Assembly: GCA_016930115.1 (NCBI GenBank)
Contig: JAFGHN010000199.1
Span: 1-6,466 of the forward strand
Origin: Spirochaetales bacterium
Lineage (GTDB): Bacteria > Spirochaetota > Spirochaetia > ARS1246
Length of the DNA stretch: 6,466 bases
Direction of reading: 5' to 3'
Shown here one piece after another: positions 1 through 5,595 of the stretch. The notes beneath the pieces were generated by a model, which saw only the letters and a list, made by a program, of their open reading frames with translations, was not told the DNA's origin and ran no database searches. Position 1 is the stretch's first letter. Each line of letters begins with the position of its first letter. The position numbers were made by a program, and so were the translations under genes.

Positions 1-224
1 CGCCCCCCTAACTCCTTTATTCTATCGGCCAGCGCGCGGGCGTATACCGGTCTTAAGTAGGACGAGTTGTTCCACTCCCCGCAGTGAAGCTTGATTGCCA
101 CGGTGTCGTTGCGCTTGATTTTCTTGTCCAGTCCGGCGGCTTCAAACACGGTGAGCATCTTTGAAACCAGGCCGGTTTGTATCGAATGGCTCCGGCCGTC
201 CATATAAAAAACTTGAGACGCCAT
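1..224 (-). CDS. DUF362 domain-containing protein, N-terminal fragment
   Basis: The gene runs off the left edge, so only the first 74 residues are visible. The protein starts MASQVFYMDG and contains the stretch VAIKLHCGEWNN, followed by YLRPVYARALADRIKELGG. This matches the N-terminal part of DUF362 proteins as I remember them. Many family members carry [4Fe-4S] ferredoxin motifs further along, but that region is outside the window and cannot be confirmed. The start at 224 is supported by a strong Shine-Dalgarno sequence (AAAGGAGG, about 228-236) and a promoter just upstream. The gene is divergent from the acetyltransferase gene at 353. Its biochemical function is not established by what is visible; an anaerobic redox role is only inferred from the family's common iron-sulfur content. 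Family assignment is fairly sure, function is not. Confidence 0.8.
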   Translation of the reverse strand, partial: MASQVFYMDGRSHSIQTGLVSKMLTVFEAAGLDKKIKRNDTVAIKLHCGEWNNSSYLRPVYARALADRIKELGG

Positions 225-247
225 AACTCCTCCTTTGTGAGAGCACT

Positions 248-276
248 ATCATATCAGTTTTTTTTTCGGTTGTCGC
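248..276 (-). promoter_or_regulatory. Probable sigma-70-type promoter of the DUF362 gene
   Basis: Read on the minus strand, GCGACA (276-271) and TATGAT (253-248) are separated by exactly 17 bases. The -35 box matches 4 of 6 consensus positions and the -10 box 5 of 6. The spacer contains a run of nine A residues (266-258). Transcription would begin near 241-242, giving a leader of about 17 bases that holds just the ribosome binding site. No transcript evidence is available. Confidence 0.5.
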
Positions 277-352
277 GAGGGGCGGAGTCTTTTGTCGGAT
301 AGGATCCGGGAACATCGACAGAATTGATGTTTTGCGTTAGGTATAGTCACTA

Positions 353-865
353 ATGGAATACACGGTTGACACGATGAAGCGGGACGACTGGGAACGGGTG
401 CGCTCAATCTACCTCGAAGGCATCGCGGGCGGCAATTCGACCTTTGAAAACGATGCGCCGGATTGGAATACGTGGCACCGGGACCACCTGAGAGAACCGC
501 GGCTGGTCGCTCGGGCAATGGACACGGTTATAGCATGGGCGGCGCTGACGCCGGTGTCCCGGCGACGGGTGTATGCGGGAGTTGCCGAGCTGAGCCTGTA
601 CGTAGCTTCAAAGCACCGGGGCCGGGGTATCGGTTCGGCGCTTCTTGCCGCGTTGATCGATGCGTCGGAAGTATCCGGAATCTGGACCCTGCAGGGGGTT
701 ATCTTTCCGGAGAACACCGCGAGCCTTGGGCTGTTCAGGAAACAAGGTTTTCGAGAGGTGGGCAGACGGGAGAGGCTCGGAAAGATGACCCACGGTGAGT
801 ACGCCGGGCGGTGGCGGGACGTGGTGCTCCTGGAGCGCAGAAGCAGCCGCGTGGGAATAGAGTGA
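353..865 (+). CDS. GNAT-family N-acetyltransferase, phosphinothricin/methionine-sulfoximine acetyltransferase type
   Basis: This 170-residue protein has the length and motif order of the Pat/Bar/MddA branch of acetyl-CoA-dependent GNAT enzymes. The acetyl-CoA pyrophosphate-binding loop is HRGRGIGSALL (about 88-98). It follows the beta-strand AELSLYVASK, where Glu79 sits at the position of the Pat general base. Further family signatures are PENTASLGLFRKQGF (about 119-133) and GRWRDVVLLER near the C terminus. Relatives acetylate the amino group of phosphinothricin, methionine sulfoximine or methionine sulfone; the native substrate here is unknown and a metabolic or detoxifying role is inferred. 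The start at 353 gives the usual N terminus ahead of the DDWERVRSIYLEGIA segment. It has only a weak ribosome site (AGG near 339-341), and Met8 at 374 is an alternative. The downstream cupin gene begins 46 bases later and may be co-transcribed. Confidence 0.88.
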   Translation: MEYTVDTMKRDDWERVRSIYLEGIAGGNSTFENDAPDWNTWHRDHLREPRLVARAMDTVIAWAALTPVSRRRVYAGVAELSLYVASKHRGRGIGSALLAALIDASEVSGIWTLQGVIFPENTASLGLFRKQGFREVGRRERLGKMTHGEYAGRWRDVVLLERRSSRVGIE

Positions 866-911
866 GAACACACCTATCTCCCCCAACTGCCCGGAAAAGG
901 AGTGATTGGAT

Positions 912-1301
912 ATGTTCGAGACAAAACGCTTACCCGCCGCGCGGGACGCTGTCGCCCCTGACGGATCGGATGTCCGGATTCTGCTCAGCCTCCGGGCGGG
1001 CGGTATGGCCCATTTCGAGCTCCCTGCCAACCGGATATCCGCCGCGGTGACGCACAAGACGGTTGAAGAAATCTGGTTCTTTCTCTCGGGAAAAGGCGAA
1101 ATGTGGCGGAAGATGGGTGAGGACGAGGAAACCGTGCCGGTTGAGAAGGGAGTATGCCTCACCATCCCTCTCGGCGTCAGTTTTCAGTTCCGTTCCTTCG
1201 GTCCAAAACCGCTCGATGCTGTCGGCGTGACGATGCCCCCCTGGCCGGGGAACGGTGAAGCCGTTGTTGTGCCCGGGAAGTGGAAACCCACGCTGCCGTA
1301 A
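912..1301 (+). CDS. Small single-domain cupin protein
   Basis: This 129-residue protein is one cupin beta-barrel. Motif 1 is visible as THKTVEEIWFFLSGKGEMW (about 47-65), with His48, Glu52/Glu53 and Gly60. Motif 2 is GVCLTIPLGVSFQF (about 80-93), with Pro86 and Gly88. The second His of motif 1 is Thr50, and the usual motif 2 His is Phe91, so the classical metal site is incomplete. I recall similar proteins with the same pattern, so this may be normal for the subgroup rather than decay. The start was placed at ATG 912 because AAGGAG (897-902) is then 9 bases upstream; the in-frame TTG at 906 would leave only 3 bases. The reaction is unknown: cupins include isomerases, dioxygenases and non-enzymatic small-molecule binders. 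It lies 46 bases after the acetyltransferase gene on the same strand. Confidence 0.85.
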   Translation: MFETKRLPAARDAVAPDGSDVRILLSLRAGGMAHFELPANRISAAVTHKTVEEIWFFLSGKGEMWRKMGEDEETVPVEKGVCLTIPLGVSFQFRSFGPKPLDAVGVTMPPWPGNGEAVVVPGKWKPTLP

Positions 1302-1350
1302 CTACTGGGTCAATTACCAGGTCGAAGGCCGGACCGTTGCCGTCATTTCG

Positions 1351-1379
1351 TTGATCATCCGCAGCTATTCGGATACTAT
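1351..1379 (+). promoter_or_regulatory. Possible promoter of the pterin gene cluster
   Basis: TTGATC (1351-1356) and TACTAT (1374-1379) are 17 bases apart, each matching 4 of 6 positions of the sigma-70 consensus. Transcription would begin near 1386, about 27 bases before the reductase start. It lies in the 111-bp gap between the cupin and the reductase genes, the only gap large enough to hold a promoter before folB. With two 4-of-6 boxes, a chance match is quite possible, and read-through from the cupin gene is the alternative. Confidence 0.3.
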
Positions 1380-1412
1380 TTTCTGACCCGAATTGGGCAC
1401 TATGAAAAGTAC

Positions 1413-2156
1413 ATGATCGACTACACAGGAAAAACAGCCCTTGTCACCGGTGCGGGCCGCCGCCTCGGGAAGCATATAGCTCTCTCCCTTGCCGCACACG
1501 GGATGAATATCATCGTGCATTATCGAAGCTCGGGAAACGAGGCGCGGGAAACCGCCCGACTCGCTCAGCAGAAGGGAGTGCGGGCATGGGCGATCAGGGC
1601 CGATTTTGCCGATCCGGAGGAACCGGCTAACTTTGCCGAACAGTGCGCCGCGGCGGCGGGAGAGGTCGCCGTGCTGGTGAACTCGGCGTCTATTTTCAGG
1701 CATGGGGGTATCCTGGACGCTCCCGGGCGCCAGTTCGTCGAAAACCTGCAAATCAACGCTCTTGCTCCGCTGGAGCTCTGCCGTTGGTTTGCGAAGCAGT
1801 GCGCAAACGGTTCGATCATCAATATCCTTGATGCGCGGATGGACGACTATGTCAACGATCACATACCCTACGCGCTGAGCAAACAGGCGCTGAACAGCCT
1901 GACTCGGATGCTCAGCCTGGAACTGGCGCCGCGTATAAGGGTAAACGGCGTCGCGCCCGGGCTCATCCTGCCGTCGGAGGTCCAGGGAGAGGCATACTTC
2001 GAGAAACACGCCGGAGCCAACCCGCTTCAAACACGGGGTTCCGAGGAAGACATCAGCGAGGCGGTCCTTTACCTTCTGGGGGCGAACTTCGTCACCGGTC
2101 AGGTGATTTTCGTCGACGGCGGCCGTCACCTGAGAGGGTATTCCTATGACGGCTGA
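1413..2156 (+). CDS. Short-chain dehydrogenase/reductase, pteridine reductase (PTR1/FolM)-like
   Basis: This 247-residue Rossmann-fold oxidoreductase probably reduces dihydropterins or dihydrofolate with NADPH. The cofactor loop is TGAGRRLG (12-19), whose Arg-Leu-Gly ending resembles pteridine reductases. Asn90-Ser-Ala-Ser is the SDR NNAG-like motif, and the active site is Y153-x3-K157. The classical catalytic Ser is replaced by Asp140 in ILDAR, 13 residues before the Tyr. That is the Asp-Tyr-Lys arrangement and spacing of Leishmania PTR1 (Asp181, Tyr194, Lys198). VNGVAPG (177-183) and FVDGG near the end complete the SDR pattern. The stop overlaps the folB start by 11 bases, which indicates translational coupling. 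ATG 1413 has only a weak purine-rich ribosome site. A 4-codon ATG-to-TGA frame (1402-1416) overlaps the start. Whether it acts as FolM (dihydromonapterin reductase) or as a dihydrofolate reductase substitute cannot be told from sequence alone. Confidence 0.88.
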   Translation: MIDYTGKTALVTGAGRRLGKHIALSLAAHGMNIIVHYRSSGNEARETARLAQQKGVRAWAIRADFADPEEPANFAEQCAAAAGEVAVLVNSASIFRHGGILDAPGRQFVENLQINALAPLELCRWFAKQCANGSIINILDARMDDYVNDHIPYALSKQALNSLTRMLSLELAPRIRVNGVAPGLILPSEVQGEAYFEKHAGANPLQTRGSEEDISEAVLYLLGANFVTGQVIFVDGGRHLRGYSYDG

Positions 2157-2526
2157 AAACCGGGAAGATCGGATCATCATCCGGAACCTCGGCCTCGAAT
2201 GTGTAATCGGGGTGAATCCGGAAGAACGGACGCGTAAGCAGCGGATCATCGCAGACGTCGAACTTTCCACGGATTTATCCATGGCGGGGAAGAGTGACGC
2301 GATCGAGGACACCATCAACTATTCCGATCTCGCGCACCGCATCGTGGATCACGCACGGAATTCCACCTGCATGCTGCTCGAGAAACTCGCCGAGGAAATC
2401 GCACACATCTGCCTTGAGCATGAGCGGTCACGAAGCGTACGGGTGTTGATCATGAAACCGGAAGCGCTCCGGGGCGACGCTTACCCGGGAATAGAAATCT
2501 ACAGAAGCAAAAAAGCGATACTGTAA
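2146..2526 (+). CDS. folB: Dihydroneopterin aldolase (or FolX-type epimerase)
   Basis: This 126-residue protein has the full length of the tunnel-fold FolB/FolX family, which usually forms octamers in the cytosol. FolB cleaves 7,8-dihydroneopterin to 6-hydroxymethyl-7,8-dihydropterin and glycolaldehyde in folate synthesis; it can also epimerise dihydroneopterin to dihydromonapterin. Visible family residues are the GVNPEER turn with Glu27, Tyr59 in INYSDL, Glu79 in LLEKLAEEIA and Lys104 in MKPEAL. They correspond to Glu22, Tyr54, Glu74 and Lys100 of the Staphylococcus aureus enzyme. The start at 2146 has GAGAGGG (2132-2138) 7 bases upstream and overlaps the end of the reductase gene. FolX, which acts on the triphosphate, is closely related and cannot be fully excluded. 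The gene is followed by an inverted-repeat element before folE. Confidence 0.92.
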   Translation: MTAENREDRIIIRNLGLECVIGVNPEERTRKQRIIADVELSTDLSMAGKSDAIEDTINYSDLAHRIVDHARNSTCMLLEKLAEEIAHICLEHERSRSVRVLIMKPEALRGDAYPGIEIYRSKKAIL

Positions 2527-2533
2527 GGAGAAT
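2525..2533 (+). repeat. Left copy of a 9-bp direct repeat flanking the folB-folE element
   Basis: AAGGAGAAT occurs here, overlapping the folB stop codon (2524-2526), and again at 2663-2671 on the other side of the inverted-repeat element. Its placement suggests a target-site duplication. Because AAGGAG is also a Shine-Dalgarno consensus, two independent ribosome sites are the competing explanation. Confidence 0.5.
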
Positions 2534-2534
2534 G

Positions 2535-2659
2535 TAGTGATCCGAATCCTGTTGAAACCTGCATTTTGCGGGCTTCAGGTAACAAAAATGAGCGTTAAAC
2601 CGCCGTTTTATGCCTTTCGCGCATTGATCTGAGCAACTTCAACAGGATTCGGATCACTA
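2535..2659. repeat. 125-bp element bounded by perfect 22-bp inverted repeats (MITE-like)
   Basis: The left arm (2535-2556, starting TAGTGATCCGAATCC) and right arm (2638-2659, ending GGATTCGGATCACTA) are exact reverse complements over 22 bases, separated by 81 bases. The interior can fold further: AATG-A-GCG (2587-2594) pairs with CGC-G-CATT (2618-2625) around one A/G mismatch, enclosing AAAC/GTTT (2597-2600/2605-2608). There is no transposase. Size, long terminal inverted repeats and flanking direct repeats suggest a miniature non-autonomous transposable element. Both arms end in TA, so a TA-targeting (IS630/Tc1-like) origin is possible, as is one making the 9-bp duplication. In the folB-folE transcript it would form a strong 22-bp hairpin, a possible RNase III target or translation modulator. 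There is no T-run after the stem, so it is not a standard terminator. Any family name is unknown to me. Confidence 0.85.
2537..2632 (+). CDS. Possible 31-residue small ORF inside the inverted-repeat element
   Basis: A GTG-initiated frame of 31 codons plus TGA fills most of the element. It begins MIRILLKPAFCG and contains KPPFYAFRALI at its end. AAGGAG (2525-2530) lies 6 bases upstream, a good ribosome-site spacing. I do not recognise the peptide and see no signal or clear membrane segment. It may simply be a chance open frame that gained a ribosome site when the element inserted next to folB. Confidence 0.18.
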   Translation: MIRILLKPAFCGLQVTKMSVKPPFYAFRALI

Positions 2660-2662
2660 AGC

Positions 2663-2668
2663 AAGGAG
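2663..2668 (+). promoter_or_regulatory. folE ribosome binding site, in the right copy of the direct repeat
   Basis: AAGGAG lies 13 bases before the folE ATG, rather longer than the usual 5-9, with an A-rich stretch between. It is part of the 9-bp AAGGAGAAT (2663-2671) that is repeated at 2525-2533. No closer purine-rich site and no other in-frame ATG is present, so it supports the start at 2682. Confidence 0.6.
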
Positions 2669-2681
2669 AATTAAAAAACCG

Positions 2682-3248
2682 ATGGACGCAAAGCGTATTC
2701 AGGATCTCATCAGGCAGTTACTCATCGAAATCGGAGAAGATCCCCAAAGGGAAGGCTTGAAACGAACACCTGAGCGGGTCGCCCAAACCTGGATCGAATT
2801 GACAACAGGTTACCGCGAGGATCCGAAAGACGTTATCAACGGAGCGATTTTCAAGTCCGAAGCGAACAACATGATTATCGCCCGCGATATCGAAGTGTAC
2901 AGCCTGTGCGAGCACCACCTCCTGCCGTTTTACGGGGTCTGCCATATCGGGTATATAGCGACGGATAAGGTGCTCGGGGTAAGCAAAATCGCCCGTATAG
3001 TCGATCACTTTTCAAGAAGGCTCCAGATACAGGAACGTCTCACGGCTCAGGTTGCCAGGGAAATACAGGATTCAGTCAATGCGGAGGGCGTGGGTGTGGT
3101 GATGGAATGCAGGCATCTGTGCATGATGATGAGGGGGGTCGAAAAGCAGCAGTCGGTAATGACCACATCGTCCGTGCTGGGGAGCTTTCACAACGTCCAG
3201 GCGACTCGTCTCGAGTTTCTGAGCCTCATCGGCCGCATGGTCCGCTGA
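2682..3248 (+). CDS. folE: GTP cyclohydrolase I
   Basis: This 188-residue protein is a complete type I GTP cyclohydrolase. It converts GTP to 7,8-dihydroneopterin triphosphate and formate, the entry step to folate and other pterins. The zinc ligands are Cys76 and His79 in CEHHLLPF and Cys147 in CRHLCMMMRG, matching Cys110, His113 and Cys181 of the E. coli enzyme; His78 matches catalytic His112. Other signatures are GLKRTPERVA (25-34), VLGVSKIARIV (97-107), RLQIQERLT (113-121) and GVEKQQSVMTTS (152-163). The family works as a homodecamer in the cytosol. The product feeds FolB upstream after dephosphorylation. The gene is separated from folB by the inverted-repeat element, so its expression may depend on read-through of that hairpin. 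It converges with the hydrogenase operon with only 24 bp between stop codons. Confidence 0.97.
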   Translation: MDAKRIQDLIRQLLIEIGEDPQREGLKRTPERVAQTWIELTTGYREDPKDVINGAIFKSEANNMIIARDIEVYSLCEHHLLPFYGVCHIGYIATDKVLGVSKIARIVDHFSRRLQIQERLTAQVAREIQDSVNAEGVGVVMECRHLCMMMRGVEKQQSVMTTSSVLGSFHNVQATRLEFLSLIGRMVR

Positions 3249-3272
3249 TGGGCGACAGCCGAACGCGCGCCG

Positions 3273-3821
3273 TTATCTGGCCTTTTTCTCTTCCTCCCAA
3301 ATTTTCACGTGCTTTTCCAGCAACGCGGGCACCTGGTCCGGGGTCATGTCTCCAAAGACCTTGTCTTCAACCATCACTACCGGCGCAAGACCACAGGTGC
3401 CCAGACATCGTGTCGCTTCCAGCGAGAACATGCCGTCCTTTGTCGTCTCACCGAACTGTATTCCCAGCTCTTCCCTGAGGCGGTCGGCAATCCGTTCCGC
3501 TCCCTTGACATAGCACGCCGTGCCCAGACAGACGTTGATTACAAACCGGCCCCGCGGCTCGAGCCGGAAGAAATGGTAGAAGGTGGCTACGCCGGTAACC
3601 TTGGCGGTGGGTACCCGGAGCAATTGCGCAACCGCGTCCATTTGCTCCCTGCCCAGATATCCAAAGTGACTCTGTACCTTGTGCAAGACGCCTATGAGGT
3701 GACTCTCAGAATGCTCGTCGGCGGCACATCTTTCGATGTGGGCGACTATTTCAGGAGTGAGCGCCTCCATGCTCCGGGATCGGACTTCCTCGCGGTTATC
3801 AGTCTGAGTTACATTGTTCAT
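3273..3821 (-). CDS. hydC: NuoE-like [2Fe-2S] subunit of NAD-linked [FeFe]-hydrogenase (HydC/HndA)
   Basis: This 182-residue protein is the thioredoxin-fold [2Fe-2S] subunit found in complex I (NuoE) and in multimeric hydrogenases. The helical N-terminal part has HLIGVLHKVQSHFGYL (41-56) and VTGVATFYHFF (75-85). The cluster ligands are Cys98 and Cys103 in CLGTAC, and Cys139 and Cys143 in CLGTC. It is expected to relay electrons near the flavin site of the NuoF-like HydB. The start codon overlaps the hydA stop (TGATG at 3819-3823), with GAGAGGA a few bases upstream inside hydA, so translation is coupled. It is the last of the three hydrogenase genes here, although in the systems I know the NuoE-like gene comes first. 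It could be named hndA or nuoE by homology; the neighbouring catalytic HydA favours the hydrogenase assignment. Confidence 0.93.
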   Translation of the reverse strand: MNNVTQTDNREEVRSRSMEALTPEIVAHIERCAADEHSESHLIGVLHKVQSHFGYLGREQMDAVAQLLRVPTAKVTGVATFYHFFRLEPRGRFVINVCLGTACYVKGAERIADRLREELGIQFGETTKDGMFSLEATRCLGTCGLAPVVMVEDKVFGDMTPDQVPALLEKHVKIWEEEKKAR

Positions 3822-5590
3822 CAGCGTATTCCTCTCGGGAGTTTGGCCTCATAGTGTGTGTGCAATAGCTCATGCGCCTTATCACTTCCCGGTTCACCGA
3901 GGTATTCGTCATAGAGCTGCCTGATAGCCGGATTATGATTGGAGCTGCGCAGCTTCTTACCTTTGTCGATTTCATACAACGCGGAAGCGCGCTTCGCAAG
4001 CAACCGCTTGTCAAAGATACGATAGCCTCTGGGGGGATACGGTTGCCCTCCGCCGCCGATACAGCCGCCGGGACAGGCCATGATCTCGATGATGTGGAAC
4101 TCTTTCTCCCTGTTCACCACCGCATCGAGCAGCTGTTTGGCATTGGTGAGGCCGTTTGCGACACCCACGCGAAGGGTGATATCGTCGTTTACCTTGAGTT
4201 CCCGCTCCCTAAGTCCCTCTACCGCCCTCACTTCCGTGAACTCCAGCTCTTCCGGCGACGAGCCGGTCAACTTTTCGACGGCCATCCTGAGCGCCGCTTC
4301 CATAACGCCTCCAGTGGTGCCAAAAATGTCCCCGGCTCCTGAGGACTCCCCCAGCGGCGAGTCAAACTCACCATCCGGCAATCCGGCAAAGTTGATACCG
4401 TAGTTCCTTATCATCCAGATGAGCTCCCGGGTGGTGATAACCGCGTCGGTCTGGGGAATACCGTCGGCTGAAATAAACTCCTCCCGGCGCGACTCGTACT
4501 TCTTTGCCGTGCACGGCATCACCGCCACCACGAAAATGTCCTTTGGATCAATTCCGCTCTTTTGCGCATACCACGTTTTCAAGAGTGACGACATCATGGA
4601 CATGGGCGAACGGCAGCTCGAGGCATAGGGTATCAGCTCCGGGTAGAACTTCTCGAGAAAATTCACCCAGCCCGGGGAGCAACTGGTCAACAGAGGCAGG
4701 GGTCCCTCCCCCTCAAAACGATGCAGCAGCTCCGTGGCTTCCTCAACAATCGTCAGATCCGCGGCGAAGTTGGTGTCGAACACCCGGTCAAAACCGAGCC
4801 GCCTGAGCGCGGTCACGAGCTTACCTGTAGAGGGTGTACCGGGTTCGAGGCCGAAACCTTCGCCAATGGTAGCGCGTATCGCCGGTGCAGTCTGCACAAC
4901 AACGTGCTTCTTTGGGTCGGCAAGAGCGCGCCATACATCATCGGTAAAGGTGTGTTCGGTTATCGCGGCGGTAGGACAGGCGTTGATGCACTGACCGCAT
5001 TGGATGCACACCGAATCATCCATGCGAGCGCCATGCGCGGGCGCCACCTCCGTCGTGAAGCCGCGCCCCTGCTGGCTGAGATTGAATACTCCCTGCACCT
5101 CGGCACAGGTGCGAACGCAGCGCCCGCACAGGATGCACTTCTCCTGATTCCGGTTCACCGCGATAGAGTCGGTTTCCCTGGGGAAGCGTTTCCGTTCGCC
5201 CTCGAAAAGCCGTTCCCGGACACCGGTGGCGTAAGCGATATTCTGCAATTCGCAGTTCCCGTCACGCTCGCAGGTAAGACACTCACGGGGATGATTGTCC
5301 AGCAGCAGTTCCACAATGTCACGCCTGGCCTGCTGAATTTCCGGACTGTTTGTCTGTACCTCCATACCTTCCCAGACGTTCACCGAACAGGAAGCCATGT
5401 AATATGGAATACCCTTCACCTGCACGATACAGACACGGCACGAGCCTTGCATGCTCAAATCCGGGTGATAGCACAACCGCGGGATGCGGATACCCAGCGT
5501 CAACTCCGCCGCATCCATAATCGTGGTGTTTTCCGGTACTTTGACTTCATTCCCGTCTATCATGAGGTTAATCATTTTCATATCGCTCAT
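3821..5590 (-). CDS. hydA: [FeFe]-hydrogenase catalytic subunit, multimeric NAD-linked type (HydA/HndD)
   Basis: This 589-residue protein evolves or oxidises H2 at the H-cluster. In order: an N-terminal [2Fe-2S] domain (Cys40, 51, 54, 68); a His-Cys [4Fe-4S] site (His100, Cys104, 107, 113); two ferredoxin-type [4Fe-4S] clusters (Cys152, 155, 158, 162 and 195, 198, 201, 205); and the H-cluster domain. That domain has L1 TSCSPGW (302-308), L2 MPCTAKKYE (358-366) and L3 EIMACPGGCIGGGGQP (502-517). The C terminus is a small-subunit-like domain ending around HELLHTHY. L1 has Ser305 where the textbook motif has a second Cys. The NuoF- and NuoE-like neighbours point to the trimeric group A3, often electron-bifurcating between NADH, ferredoxin and H2; bifurcation is inferred. 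An in-frame start at 5626 exists, but ATG 5590 has GAAGG (5603-5599) 8 bases upstream and avoids overlapping hydB, leaving 5 bases between them. No signal peptide is seen, so it is cytoplasmic. Confidence 0.95.
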   Translation of the reverse strand: MSDMKMINLMIDGNEVKVPENTTIMDAAELTLGIRIPRLCYHPDLSMQGSCRVCIVQVKGIPYYMASCSVNVWEGMEVQTNSPEIQQARRDIVELLLDNHPRECLTCERDGNCELQNIAYATGVRERLFEGERKRFPRETDSIAVNRNQEKCILCGRCVRTCAEVQGVFNLSQQGRGFTTEVAPAHGARMDDSVCIQCGQCINACPTAAITEHTFTDDVWRALADPKKHVVVQTAPAIRATIGEGFGLEPGTPSTGKLVTALRRLGFDRVFDTNFAADLTIVEEATELLHRFEGEGPLPLLTSCSPGWVNFLEKFYPELIPYASSCRSPMSMMSSLLKTWYAQKSGIDPKDIFVVAVMPCTAKKYESRREEFISADGIPQTDAVITTRELIWMIRNYGINFAGLPDGEFDSPLGESSGAGDIFGTTGGVMEAALRMAVEKLTGSSPEELEFTEVRAVEGLRERELKVNDDITLRVGVANGLTNAKQLLDAVVNREKEFHIIEIMACPGGCIGGGGQPYPPRGYRIFDKRLLAKRASALYEIDKGKKLRSSNHNPAIRQLYDEYLGEPGSDKAHELLHTHYEAKLPRGIR

Positions 5591-5595
5591 TGTTT

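Noticed and set aside
324..347. TTGATG and TATAGT considered as a promoter for the acetyltransferase
   Set aside because: The spacing is 12 bases rather than about 17, and TATAGT ends only 5 bases before the start codon.
906..911. TTG start for the cupin gene
   Set aside because: It is only 3 bases from AAGGAG; ATG 912 has 9-base spacing and a common start codon.
608..1165. Minus-strand open frame of 185 codons spanning the acetyltransferase and cupin genes
   Set aside because: It overlaps two well-supported plus-strand genes and the gap between them, with no recognisable domain.
1305..1320. CTGG/CCAG stem considered as a terminator after the cupin gene
   Set aside because: The stem has only 4 pairs and no T-run follows.
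1365..2318. Long open frame on the minus strand (317 codons) opposite the reductase and folB genes
   Set aside because: The plus strand holds two complete, recognisable enzymes with all active-site residues. The antisense product matches no family I know and is a shadow of GC-rich coding.
2535..2659. Inverted repeat considered as a rho-independent terminator or a CRISPR unit
   Set aside because: The loop is 81 bases with no T-run after the right arm, and there is a single pair of arms with no repeated spacer pattern.
2819..2827. GGATCCGAA inside folE, resembling part of the inverted-repeat arm
   Set aside because: The short match lies within conserved coding sequence and is best explained by chance.
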